In this document: positions 1 to 7,593 of the stretch, one piece after another
Layout: each line of letters starts with the position of its first letter
How positions within the stretch are numbered: position 1 is the stretch's first letter
Assembly: GCA_022865885.1 (NCBI GenBank)
Contig: JALHSQ010000017.1
Location: 1 to 64,000, forward strand
DNA length: 64,000 nucleotides
Direction: 5' to 3'
Source: Candidatus Bathyarchaeota archaeon
GTDB taxonomy: Archaea; Thermoproteota; Bathyarchaeia; Bathyarchaeales; Bathycorpusculaceae
The notes under the pieces: generated by a model
The model's database searches: none
What the model saw: only the letters and a program-made list of their open reading frames with translations
Told to the model about the DNA's origin: nothing
Program-made: the position numbers and the translations under genes

Positions 1-331
1 GGACTATGAAGATGGGCTGCATATACCCGATTAGCACGGCGTTGAGCACTGGGACTAGCGTCAGAGCGTAGAAGTACATGATGTCTCCGAAGAGGTTTGC
101 TGCTAATGCTACGTAGACGAGTGCCGAAAGCTGCAGCTTGTCTATCTTGAAGTTGGCTTTGCTTGTCAGTGTTCCGTACACCAGTGCGATTAGAGCTGCG
201 AGGACTGCCCTGAACATGAGCGTGTGGAGAAAATCTGAGGTATTGTATGATAGCTTTGCGAATATCGGCTCCAGCGCCCAAGCGAGACTCGCGGCTAGGA
301 CTGCCAAGACTCCGGCGTGTTTCATGTTCAT
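1..331 (-). CDS. EamA/DMT-family transporter, N-terminal part
   Basis: This is a partial gene reading leftwards off the window edge. Starting from ATG at 331 the frame gives hydrophobic helices typical of the drug/metabolite transporter (EamA) family: an opening helix with SLAWALEPIFAKL, then a helix around FRAVLAALIALVYG, then NLFGDIMYFYALTLVPV and a start of a fourth helix. The pattern (first helix, short loop, paired helices of about 20 residues) is that of the 10-helix permeases that move small metabolites or amino acids across the cytoplasmic membrane. A second in-frame ATG lies two codons on. The substrate cannot be told. The family call is fairly secure; the C-terminal two thirds are outside the window. 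Confidence 0.75.
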   Translation of the reverse strand, partial: MNMKHAGVLAVLAASLAWALEPIFAKLSYNTSDFLHTLMFRAVLAALIALVYGTLTSKANFKIDKLQLSALVYVALAANLFGDIMYFYALTLVPVLNAVLIGYMQPIFIV

Positions 332-701
332 GGCAAAATACTGATCGGCTGAGCTGGTATATGAGTTGATCCGTGCGCAATCATTGGAGATGCCTGCTGA
401 GAGAATGTGCATTGGACTGGTTTGGCGCGCATGCGTGTTCCCAAAATGGTAAAAAACGGTTCTAATTCCGTTCTGCTCTTCCGCTGGTTCGAGAAGGCTG
501 GTTGCGGCAAGGAATTCAGGAACAAATCCGAAGTCCGAAACTGTCTCCAAATCATAAAAGGCGAATAAATACCATTTTACACCAATTTAGGAACAAGCAT
601 GCGCGCGAGAACTAGAGTAACAGTCAAGTCAATTGAAGATCAACCTTGCACACGTGAAGTGGGAGTACTACGTTTGTTCTCAATAAGCGTTGCTTGGGAC
701 C
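332..701. other. Intergenic region with two GCGCGC motifs
   Basis: No convincing gene is seen. GCGCGC occurs at 425-430 and 601-606. A 40-codon plus-strand frame at 446-568 (starting MVKNGSNSVLL) looks mildly protein-like but has no clear ribosome site and no recognisable family. A longer minus-strand frame at 328-555 has the composition of a chance ORF. Confidence 0.5.
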
Positions 702-1370
702 TCATTTTTCCTTGCGTATTCTTTTGATGATGCTCTTTCTCATCACGAATAGGCCACATGCAATCAGGGCTGCAGTGATTGTGATAGTGGCCCAAGGCCA
801 AGAGCCGGATTCCGCGGTCCACGTGTTTGTTCCGGTGATCCAGATTCTCTTGTAGGCGTTGCCTGTCACCATTATTCCTTCAGCTAAGACTCCGGTCTGT
901 TTGTCCCAGTAGAGGGTGTACTGGCTTTGCTCGGCGAAATTCGCGTAGATGATTCTCCTGTTTGCACCAGCATAGGCATTCGTTGTTTCGCCTGTAATGG
1001 TTCTGTTGCCGAATTGGCCTAAGAAGACTGAGTCACCTGCTGTCAGATTTGCAGGAATTAGGTATACTCGTGCGCTGAACGTGATCATCGGGAAGTCGCT
1101 GTCTGACAACAGGTCGATAGTGTTTGTCTCGTTCATCTCTATTCCTTCAGAAAAGTGAGTCGCAATGTGAACTGTGGCGTTCGCGTCGGAGACTTCTTGT
1201 AACTCCAGTTTCTGCCAGCGTTCTCCTGAACTGAAAGCGTCTTCGAAACCGTATTCCACCCAGTCTCCATTCTTGACGCCCAGGCTATGCTGCGATATGG
1301 CTGAAACGTTAGCAGTCAAGTTGAGAATGAACAGCAGAAGAACCACTTTTTCTAACACAGTTCCTTGCAT
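702..1370 (-). CDS. Secreted membrane-anchored protein, unknown function
   Basis: A 222-residue protein with an N-terminal signal peptide (MQGTVLEKVVLLLFILNL, cleaved probably after NVSA) and a single C-terminal helix (ATITITAALIACGLFVM) followed by a basic tail RKSIIKRIRKEK, so it should sit outside the cell, tethered by its C-terminus. The ectodomain is rich in Asn, Thr and Ser sequons and opens with the phrase VKNGDWVEYGFEDAF, seen in a class of archaeal secreted beta-rich proteins of unknown role. The start at 1370 is chosen because the signal peptide begins there; the frame extends upstream to 1445 without a signal-like sequence. A GCGCGCGC palindrome lies at 1394-1401, just upstream. 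A second protein of the same general architecture is at 36342-37139. No enzyme motif is visible. Confidence 0.7.
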   Translation of the reverse strand: MQGTVLEKVVLLLFILNLTANVSAISQHSLGVKNGDWVEYGFEDAFSSGERWQKLELQEVSDANATVHIATHFSEGIEMNETNTIDLLSDSDFPMITFSARVYLIPANLTAGDSVFLGQFGNRTITGETTNAYAGANRRIIYANFAEQSQYTLYWDKQTGVLAEGIMVTGNAYKRIWITGTNTWTAESGSWPWATITITAALIACGLFVMRKSIIKRIRKEK

Positions 1371-1518
1371 GTAATCTGCTCCACCAAAGCAATGCGCGCG
1401 CTCTCGATTTGTTTTCAAAGCGAGTTTTCCTCTAGTGATGAGCATCTCTCAGTAGTTCACGGTGGAACTATATGTAGAGGGCAAGTTTTAAAAATGTTCT
1501 TCGACTACAGATTGATTC

Positions 1519-2343
1519 ATGAACCATAAGGAAAGACAGGAAATAATCGCTAAATCGCCGATTTCCCTTGCTTATCTTAGGCGATTCAACATAGGTGCCG
1601 GTATTCTTCACTTTGTACAAGGAATAGTGATGGTGGCTCTGGGCCTTTCTAAAGCCTACAACCTGGACATATACACTTTCTACCTGAAGTTCAACATAAT
1701 TAGCATCAACCCGCCCAATATCCAAGTTGGACCAGACCCCAAAATCCTCTTGACAATAGGCTACATAGGAGTCGTAGCAGCTCTCTTTCCCCTAATGTCT
1801 GCAATAGCACATTTCACAATTGCTTTTGCGAAGAACAAGACCTACAATGACAATCTCAAGAAGGGCATGAATCCATACCGATGGTACGAGTATGCCTTCT
1901 CAAGCTCACTAATGATATTTCTCATCGCTTCATTCGCGGGAGTATGGGAACTATGGTCACTCGTGATGATATTCGTCCTAAATGCAATGATGATAATGTT
2001 CGGATACCTAATGGAGAAGATCAATCAGTACACTGAAAAGACTGATTGGTCGTCATTCATCCTTGGATGCATTTCAGGCGGAACACCCTGGTTAGCGATA
2101 TACGCCTATTTCATCGCAGCTATAAGCAGCGTGTCGCAGAACGTGCCCACATTTGTGTACCTAATAGTGTTCATCTACTTCATCCTCTTCATGGTCTTCG
2201 CAGTCAACATGGTTCTACAGTACAAAGGCGTGGGGCGCTGGAAAGACTACTTGTACGGCGAAAGAATGTACATAGTGCTAAGTTTCGTGGCGAAAACACT
2301 TCTGGCTTGGCTAGTGTTCTCCGGGATATTCATGCCCCACTAA
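1519..2343 (+). CDS. Heliorhodopsin
   Basis: A 274-residue seven-helix membrane protein with the family hallmarks. The retinal-binding lysine is K259 in the last helix (LSFVAKTLLAWLVF). The counterion glutamate is E124 in the third helix (PYRWYEYAFSSSLMI). H31 and H98 (FPLMSAIAHFT) match the two buried histidines of the family, and GTPWLAIYAYF fits helix five. Heliorhodopsins bind retinal, sit in the membrane in the opposite orientation to type-1 rhodopsins and are thought to act as light sensors or regulators rather than strong pumps. ATG at 1519 is a natural start. The next gene, 82 bases downstream and co-directional, is MscL. No retinal-synthesis (carotenoid cleavage) gene is visible in the window, so retinal would have to come from elsewhere. 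Family assignment is strong. Confidence 0.93.
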   Translation: MNHKERQEIIAKSPISLAYLRRFNIGAGILHFVQGIVMVALGLSKAYNLDIYTFYLKFNIISINPPNIQVGPDPKILLTIGYIGVVAALFPLMSAIAHFTIAFAKNKTYNDNLKKGMNPYRWYEYAFSSSLMIFLIASFAGVWELWSLVMIFVLNAMMIMFGYLMEKINQYTEKTDWSSFILGCISGGTPWLAIYAYFIAAISSVSQNVPTFVYLIVFIYFILFMVFAVNMVLQYKGVGRWKDYLYGERMYIVLSFVAKTLLAWLVFSGIFMPH

Positions 2344-2373
2344 ACGCGCACAAAACAACTCCCCTTTTCTTTG

Positions 2374-2383
2374 AGCGCGCGCT
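2374..2383. repeat. AGCGCGCGCT palindrome
   Basis: A perfect 10-base self-complementary copy of the intergenic AGCGCGCGCT motif, lying between the heliorhodopsin stop and the MscL gene. Related copies lie at 1393-1402 and, shorter (ACGCGCGT), at 2937-2944, so both genes are bracketed by the motif. Confidence 0.6.
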
Positions 2384-2424
2384 ACCATGACGCAATTGTT
2401 ATAAGCATTGCAAACTGAAAGCAG

Positions 2425-2874
2425 ATGATAGGACGTGTAATTTTGGCGAAAGAAGATGAAATGCTTCAGGAATTGAAGAACATCAGAAAACTATTGGAAC
2501 CAAAACCCGCCCCGCCTGCTGCGGCGCCCAAGGGCATGTGGGCTGAATTCATGGACTTCATATCCAAATACAAGGTTATGGGGCTTGCTGTTGCTTTCAT
2601 TATCGGCGTCTACTTAGGTGCAGTAGTGTTGGCACTAGTCAAAGACTTGATAATGCCAATAATAGGTCTTGCAATACCTGGACTTGGAAATCTAGCGACT
2701 TTCAAAATTGCGTTTCCTTCAACAGCATTCGATGCGCAAGGAAACCCGCCAGCTGGTTACGGAGGGCAAATATTCGGAATAGGAGACTTCCTTGTAGCGG
2801 TGATAACCTTCATCATCGTGGCGTTCGTAATCTTCCTACTCGTGAAGATAACCAAGAAATGGGGCATCGAATAG
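2425..2874 (+). CDS. mscL: Large-conductance mechanosensitive channel MscL
   Basis: A 149-residue protein with a charged amphipathic start (QELKNIRKLL), a Pro/Ala linker, then the MscL pattern: WAEFMDFISKYKVMGLAVAF, IIGVYLGAVVLALVKDLIMP, and a second helix near the end (FLVAVITFIIVAFVIFLLVK) with a basic C-terminus. MscL forms a pentameric pore that opens under high membrane tension to release solutes during hypo-osmotic shock. The short periplasmic loop contains a Gly-rich stretch. The start is uncertain: ATG 2425, TTG 2443 and ATG 2461 are in frame, and a TATA-like TTATAAG near 2400 suggests a near-leaderless transcript beginning close to 2425. It follows the heliorhodopsin gene in the same direction. 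Confidence 0.85.
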   Translation: MIGRVILAKEDEMLQELKNIRKLLEPKPAPPAAAPKGMWAEFMDFISKYKVMGLAVAFIIGVYLGAVVLALVKDLIMPIIGLAIPGLGNLATFKIAFPSTAFDAQGNPPAGYGGQIFGIGDFLVAVITFIIVAFVIFLLVKITKKWGIE

Positions 2875-2959
2875 AGCAACTCAACCTTTTTTCTCCTTTT
2901 CTTATGTGAAAAAACTGCTCATTACATCCTTAACATACGCGCGTGTCAAGCGGTGAACT

Positions 2960-2969
2960 CTTAAATAAA
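2960..2969 (+). promoter_or_regulatory. TATA-like box upstream of cupin gene
   Basis: The AT-rich string CTTAAATAAA lies about 36 bases before the TTG start at 3001, a position that fits an archaeal TATA box with a very short leader. A GTGAGG near 2987 could serve as ribosome site. Confidence 0.4.
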
Positions 2970-3000
2970 GGATTACCGAATCATACGTGAGGCGTCACAT

Positions 3001-3399
3001 TTGAAAGGTTTCAAGTCCAACATCGAAAAGGACACTTTGGGCAACACCAATTTCCGACGTGTACTTTACACAGGCAAGAACAGCCAACTGGTACTGATGC
3101 ACCTTAAACCTGGTGAGGAAATAGGTGAAGAGGTTCATAAGACAGTGGACCAGTTTTTCAGGTTCGAGAAAGGTGAGGGAATAGTCTCCATAGATGGCAT
3201 TAAGCAAAAGGTCGCTGATGGGGACGCTGTTATAGTGCCTGCTGGTGCTAGACACAACGTAATGAATACATCAATAACCACGGAACTCAAGTTATACACA
3301 ATATATTCACCACCGGAACACCAAGATGGCACGGTGCGCAAGACAAAAGCTGACGCATTGGCGAAACCAGAAGAATTCGACGGCAAAACTACTGAATGA
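3001..3399 (+). CDS. Small cupin-domain protein
   Basis: A 132-residue single-domain cupin. The two conserved cupin motifs are visible: the first as PGEEIGEEVHKTVDQFFRF (residues about 40-58), with a metal-type E/H set, and the second as GDAVIVPAGARHNVMN (about 80-95) with its histidine. Single cupins of this kind bind a divalent metal and range from isomerases to small-molecule binding proteins; the closest general look is the cupin_2 group. The TTG start follows GTGAGG. The acidic, Lys-rich tail (HQDGTVRKTKADAL onward) is typical of the subgroup. It stands alone, convergent with pyrK. Its substrate cannot be read from sequence. Confidence 0.75.
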   Translation: MKGFKSNIEKDTLGNTNFRRVLYTGKNSQLVLMHLKPGEEIGEEVHKTVDQFFRFEKGEGIVSIDGIKQKVADGDAVIVPAGARHNVMNTSITTELKLYTIYSPPEHQDGTVRKTKADALAKPEEFDGKTTE

Positions 3400-3610
3400 T
3401 TTCCTCTCTTTTCTCAGCGGGCGCTTTCATAAGGCTCATATTCACGATTGCCTCTCTCTCATTGGGTATATCAAACTGAACTGAAAGCCAGCTATTTGTA
3501 AGGACTTCGGGAGATATCTCCAGCTTTGGTTTGAATCTTGCTGGAGACCCTTCCACCATACCTGTCTGCCTTGGTTTGTGTCTTTTTTGAGCATTTGGTT
3601 CAAGCGTATC

Positions 3611-4441
3611 CTACACCGGTATGGTTTTACCATCGAAGTCACGTTTTGATATGCCAAACTCATCTTTGAATTCGCGGATTTGCTCTGATATGAAAATCGG
3701 GCCATCCCTGCAAACACGGTGTCTGCCTACAATGCAGCTTCCACACAGACCTATTGCGCAGCGCATGAGTCTCTCCAAGCTTGCTTCCAAACGTATCCCC
3801 TGTTTTTCAGTCATCTCAAAGGTTCTCCGTATCATCGGCTCAGGGCCGCAAGCATAGACTATGTCGAACTCGTCGCTTTTCAGAATCGTTTCCAATGGTT
3901 CAGTGCATAAACCCGTAACGCCGCATGTGCCATCCTCGGTGACTGCAGCAATCTCAGCGTGGCGCTCATCAATCGTACTTTCCAACTCATTCTTAAACAG
4001 TAACTCGTCCTTGGTTCTTGCACCCATCACGAAAACCAACCGCTTCGCCAAACGTCTCAATCTCTTGGTTAGGAAGAACAGTGGCGCTATTCCAGTGCCT
4101 CCGCCAACCATCAATATCCTACCAGCATTCACAGAGAAGGAATTACCGAAAGGACCACGCACACCAATGGTTTCGCCTATCTTCTTTTCATGCAATTCCC
4201 CTGTCGCTTCACCCACCTTCTTGACGACCACAGAAACTGAACCATCCTTGCCAGCATCCAATATGCTCAACGGGATCTCATCTACCCCCGGAATCCAAAG
4301 CATCAGGAACTGGCCTGGCTTCGCCTTCGCACATTCCCTGTCTTTGAAAGTGAAGGTTTTCACTGTCAAGCTTTCATTCTTCACATCAAGAATCTGCGTA
4401 GTTCTAAGCTTGTTAATTGCGATGCGATAAGCCGACAACAT
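3611..4441 (-). CDS. pyrK: Dihydroorotate dehydrogenase electron-transfer subunit PyrK
   Basis: A 276-residue ferredoxin-reductase-type flavoprotein. It shows the FAD-binding barrel (KPGQFLMLWIPGVDEIPLSI), the NAD-binding motif MVGGGTGIAPLFFL, the CGPEPMIRR motif, and a C-terminal [2Fe-2S] cluster site with four cysteines in ERLMRCAIGLCGSCIVGRH and RVCRDGP. PyrK passes electrons from the type 1B dihydroorotate dehydrogenase PyrD to NAD+ in pyrimidine synthesis. It overlaps the end of pyrD by 29 bases, so the two are translated from one message; the exact start could be slightly downstream. The pairing with pyrD settles the identity over other reductases of this fold such as sulfide dehydrogenase. 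Confidence 0.9.
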   Translation of the reverse strand: MLSAYRIAINKLRTTQILDVKNESLTVKTFTFKDRECAKAKPGQFLMLWIPGVDEIPLSILDAGKDGSVSVVVKKVGEATGELHEKKIGETIGVRGPFGNSFSVNAGRILMVGGGTGIAPLFFLTKRLRRLAKRLVFVMGARTKDELLFKNELESTIDERHAEIAAVTEDGTCGVTGLCTEPLETILKSDEFDIVYACGPEPMIRRTFEMTEKQGIRLEASLERLMRCAIGLCGSCIVGRHRVCRDGPIFISEQIREFKDEFGISKRDFDGKTIPV

Positions 4442-5333
4442 CGTTCACGCTCTTGAAACCCTTTCTCCTCAAGTACTTGTCTATTCCGCGAGTCACTGCT
4501 CTAAACACTTCTGGGCCTTCTAGCGCCAATGCAGTGCCAATCTGAACTGCTGACGCTCCCGCAAGAAGGAACTCTACGGCATCACGCCAGTCTGCTACAC
4601 CTCCGCACCCGACTATCGGTACCTTGACGTGCTCATAAACGTCATACACGCACCTGACCGCTATCGGCTTCATGGCTGAACCTGACAATCCGCCTCGCTC
4701 ATTGCTGAGAATAGGCATGGCAGTCTCTGCGTCTATTGCCATCGCCCTAACAGTGTTAATAACCGTCAGGGCATCAGCACCCGCTTTAGCTGCAACCCCT
4801 GCGATTTCTGTGATGTCAGTGACATTCGGCGACAACTTCACGAAAACCTGTCTATCCGTAGCCGCCTTGACCGCTTTGACCACAGCATCCAAGACTCTTG
4901 GGTTTTGCCCGATCTCAGAACCCGTATCCTTCACGTGTGGACATGAAACATTAAGCTCTATAGCGTCCGCACCAGCTTCTACGGCCTTCTTGGCCACTGC
5001 CGCATATTCGTCCTCTGAGTAGCCGTAAACGCTAACAATTAATGGGACGTTTATGGCAGCTTTGGTTTTGCGGATTTCTGCAGCAAACTCTGTTATCCCA
5101 GGGTTTGGAAGCCCCATAGCATTGATCAAGCCGCAGTCCACTTGGACGACCGTCGGGTTCGGGTAGCCTCTTCGCGGTTTCAGTCCAACCGATTTCGTGA
5201 CAACGGCGCCAGCTCCATTTTCAGCGATACTGTTCAGTGTTTCAGCAGAATAACCTAGGATTCCAGAAGCAAGCATTGTGGGATTAGCAAGTTTCAAACC
5301 AGCCAAGTCAACTGCTAGACGGCCAGTGTTCAA
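4413..5333 (-). CDS. pyrD: Dihydroorotate dehydrogenase catalytic subunit PyrD
   Basis: A 306-residue TIM-barrel flavoenzyme oxidising dihydroorotate to orotate. Visible family signatures are LANPTMLASGILGYS near the start, the VTKSVGLKPRRGYPNPT loop, the catalytic-loop motif ELNVSCPHVK with the class 1 cysteine, VKLSPNVTDI, the INTVRAMAID FMN-phosphate region, and GCGGVADWRDA with QIGTAL near the end. Cysteine as catalytic base and the adjacent pyrK mark class 1B. It is the first gene of a two-gene operon with pyrK. ATG at 5333 follows a plausible intergenic region shared with the ModE-like gene. Confidence 0.93.
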   Translation of the reverse strand: MNTGRLAVDLAGLKLANPTMLASGILGYSAETLNSIAENGAGAVVTKSVGLKPRRGYPNPTVVQVDCGLINAMGLPNPGITEFAAEIRKTKAAINVPLIVSVYGYSEDEYAAVAKKAVEAGADAIELNVSCPHVKDTGSEIGQNPRVLDAVVKAVKAATDRQVFVKLSPNVTDITEIAGVAAKAGADALTVINTVRAMAIDAETAMPILSNERGGLSGSAMKPIAVRCVYDVYEHVKVPIVGCGGVADWRDAVEFLLAGASAVQIGTALALEGPEVFRAVTRGIDKYLRRKGFKSVNDVVGLSHRN

Positions 5334-5494
5334 GCATTGCTCACCACGAGTATTCCACTAAGCGACCATGCCTTAATAAGAACGTTGGTTGCATGATGCC
5401 CTTTCCATCTCAAGAAAACTGTTCGCCATGATTCAGGAATTCTGCTTCTTTTCTTCTGGAAGCCATTTGTGATTGCTCTCAATCTGCTGGCCTT

Positions 5495-5833
5495 TCATTG
5501 CTTTAAGTTGGCAACCGTTTCATTGAGATACTTCTCGAACTTGACGTATTCATCTAACAGGCTCTTGCCGAACACAGTCAGTTTTGCGCCTCCTCCACCA
5601 GACTTCCCTCCCCTGTAGGTTTCTACGACCGGTTCGCCGACGGATTTTTCGATTTTTTGAAGGTAGCTCCAGACATATCTATATGACATGCCCAGCTTCT
5701 TTGCAGTTTTTGAGATTGATCTCTCTTCCGATATTTGTTCTAGGATTTGAGCCCCGCCCTTCCCAAGAATAGGTTTGCCATTTTGTTCAAGCCAGATTCT
5801 GAACGATAATTGGTGTTTCTTGTGGGTGGACAT
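5495..5833 (-). CDS. ModE-type winged-helix molybdate/tungstate regulator
   Basis: A 112-residue protein consisting only of the LysR-like winged helix found at the N-terminus of ModE. Signatures are FRIWLEQNGKPILGKGGAQI, the helix-turn-helix ISKTAKKLGMSYRYVWSYL, and the wing RGGKSGGGGAKLT. ModE proteins sense oxyanions and repress molybdate or tungstate uptake. The C-terminal oxyanion-binding (TOBE/Mop) domains are absent, which is common in archaeal short forms, so sensing may be indirect. It is divergent from tupABC with only 74 bases between the starts, strongly suggesting that it regulates the importer. A TATA-like TTTATAAAAC on its own strand lies about 30 bases upstream. Confidence 0.85.
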   Translation of the reverse strand: MSTHKKHQLSFRIWLEQNGKPILGKGGAQILEQISEERSISKTAKKLGMSYRYVWSYLQKIEKSVGEPVVETYRGGKSGGGGAKLTVFGKSLLDEYVKFEKYLNETVANLKQ

Positions 5834-5857
5834 TGCTTTCTATTTGTTGTGGCGTTA

Positions 5858-5867
5858 GTTTTATAAA
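5858..5867 (-). promoter_or_regulatory. TATA-like box for the ModE-type gene
   Basis: On the minus strand the sequence reads GGGTTTATAAAAC about 25-34 bases before the ATG at 5833, the spacing expected for a near-leaderless archaeal transcript. The same 74-base gap must hold the tupA promoter, so a regulator bound here could control both directions. No clear ModE operator palindrome was found. Confidence 0.4.
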
Positions 5868-5907
5868 CCCGACCGATATGCATAATTGAACATAACGGTG
5901 GAACGTC

Positions 5908-6885
5908 ATGCACTCATGGGCAAAGATGATTATTGCAGCAACAATAATAACCGTGACAATCATCGCAGGAACAATGATTTACTTCCAATACTTCACCAGA
6001 AGAAGACTCGTAATCTCCACGACAACCAGCCTCGACGACACTGGACTCTTAGATGAGATAAGCAAAGCCTATGAAGCAACACACAACGTGGATTTGAGTT
6101 TCATACCAGTCGGGACAGGCATAGCGATACAGCACGCGCAGAACGGCGACGTTGACCTGACCCTTGTGCATTCCCCTTCCAATGAGAAAACTCTTCTGGA
6201 AGGCGGGGACGGCGTGTGCAGAAAAATAATAGCCTACAACTTCTTCACAATTGTTGGCGACCGTTCTGACCCTGCAAGGATACAAGGATTGAACGCAACC
6301 GAGGCACTGAAAACTCTAGCTCGATACGGGGAGAACCAAACGAGCAGACTGTGGGTCACAAGAGGCGACAATTCTGGCACACACCAAAAAGAGCAAAGCC
6401 TATGGAAATCCGCTGGCCTCAACTACACTACAATATCAGCCCAGCCATGGTACGTAAACGCCAGCAACAAAATGGGCGACACGCTGATCATGACGCAGCA
6501 GTTTTCAGCTTACACACTTTCAGACATTGGCACCTATTTGAAGTACAAGCAAGACGGAAGAATCACGTTATTAGCGTTCATGACTGAAGAAAAGGCATTG
6601 CTTAACGTTTACAGCGTGATCGCAGTCAACCAGACGAAACATCCAAGCGTCAACTTTGGAGACGCAATAGACTTCATAAAATACCTGATCTCAGACGACT
6701 GCCAGCAACTAATAGAAAACTACGGCAAAGACAACTACACACAAAGCCTCTTCCATGGCGCCATCCAACCTCTAAAACAAAACTCAACTTCACAAATAGT
6801 CCAATGGATAAGCGACTACGCCTTCTTCAACGGCACAGAATGCCCACAAGAATATAGGGACGGACACCCAGAACTCTACGACTAG
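5908..6885 (+). CDS. tupA: Tungstate ABC transporter substrate-binding protein TupA
   Basis: A 325-residue extracellular binding protein. Residues 8-25 form an uncleaved or cleaved N-terminal helix (MIIAATIITVTIIAGTM). The tungstate-family anion-binding motifs are present: LVISTTTSLDDTGLLDEI at about 34-51, FIPVGTGIAI, and the RGDNSGTHQKEQSLW block with its Arg-Gly-Asp-x-Ser. TupA captures tungstate with high affinity and hands it to TupB-TupC. Tungsten would serve pterin enzymes such as aldehyde:ferredoxin oxidoreductases (known for archaea; none is seen here). It is first in the operon tupA-tupB-tupC and divergent from the ModE-type regulator. Tungstate is favoured over molybdate by the TTTS...GLL motif. 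Confidence 0.92.
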   Translation: MHSWAKMIIAATIITVTIIAGTMIYFQYFTRRRLVISTTTSLDDTGLLDEISKAYEATHNVDLSFIPVGTGIAIQHAQNGDVDLTLVHSPSNEKTLLEGGDGVCRKIIAYNFFTIVGDRSDPARIQGLNATEALKTLARYGENQTSRLWVTRGDNSGTHQKEQSLWKSAGLNYTTISAQPWYVNASNKMGDTLIMTQQFSAYTLSDIGTYLKYKQDGRITLLAFMTEEKALLNVYSVIAVNQTKHPSVNFGDAIDFIKYLISDDCQQLIENYGKDNYTQSLFHGAIQPLKQNSTSQIVQWISDYAFFNGTECPQEYRDGHPELYD

Positions 6886-6897
6886 GGAAAACACAAG

Positions 6898-7593
6898 TTG
6901 AACGAAATACTGGAAGGCCTACTCAAGGCGTTCCAACTCATTCTTTCCGGAAACCCAACAGTATACGACATCACACTCCGCTCCCTCTTGGTTTCCGGTC
7001 TGGCCACACTAATCGCGTTATCATGGGGAACCCCAATAGCAGTGCTTCTCGGACTCAAAAACTTCCGAGGCAAATTCCTCCTCAAAGGCCTATTCAACAC
7101 CCTGATTGGCATACCCACAGTAGCCTTAGGCCTGATCTTGTTCCTATTCTTTGAAAAAGAAGCCGGAATAGTCGGCTTCCTACACTTATTGTACACCCCA
7201 ACCGCTATAATCATCGGTGAAGCCATCCTTGTAACGCCGATAATGGTAAGCTTTGCAACAACAGCCATAGAAGCCGTCGACCCACAAATAATGAACTTAG
7301 CCAAGACACTGGGCGCCTCAGAATCTCAAGCCTCTTTCACCGTCCTCAAAGAAGCCTCTAACAGCATTTTCCTAGCTGGAACCGCATGCTTCAACCGTGC
7401 AATCGCCGAGCTGGGAGTGGCATTAATGGTCGGTGGTAACATAGCAGGCTTTACAGATGTATTGACAACAGCAGTCTCAAGAGAAACCCAGCGTGGTAAC
7501 ATAAGCATTGCCATAGCTCTCTCAATAATACTACTAATCTTAGTCTTCGGAATAACTCTAACAGTGAACCTCTTTCAAAGGAGAAGAAAATGA
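6898..7593 (+). CDS. tupB: Tungstate ABC transporter permease TupB
   Basis: A 231-residue inner-membrane permease with five to six helices. The ABC-permease EAA-type loop appears as AKTLGASESQASFTVLKEA, followed by AELGVALMVGGNIAGFTDVL, typical of the tungstate/molybdate permeases. The TTG start at 6898 lies 12 bases after the tupA stop. The stop overlaps the tupC start by four bases (ATGA), indicating translational coupling. It forms the membrane channel of the importer with TupA and TupC. Confidence 0.92.
   Translation: MNEILEGLLKAFQLILSGNPTVYDITLRSLLVSGLATLIALSWGTPIAVLLGLKNFRGKFLLKGLFNTLIGIPTVALGLILFLFFEKEAGIVGFLHLLYTPTAIIIGEAILVTPIMVSFATTAIEAVDPQIMNLAKTLGASESQASFTVLKEASNSIFLAGTACFNRAIAELGVALMVGGNIAGFTDVLTTAVSRETQRGNISIAIALSIILLILVFGITLTVNLFQRRRK

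Noticed and set aside
328-555. 75-codon minus frame upstream of the first gene
   Set aside because: No ribosome site, mixed composition and overlaps the transporter start.
3861-4430. 189-codon frame antisense to pyrK
   Set aside because: Ser/Pro-rich chance frame opposite a certain gene.
5834-5907. ModE operator
   Set aside because: The gap between regulator and tupA is the right place, but no clear inverted TATA-type ModE box could be read.
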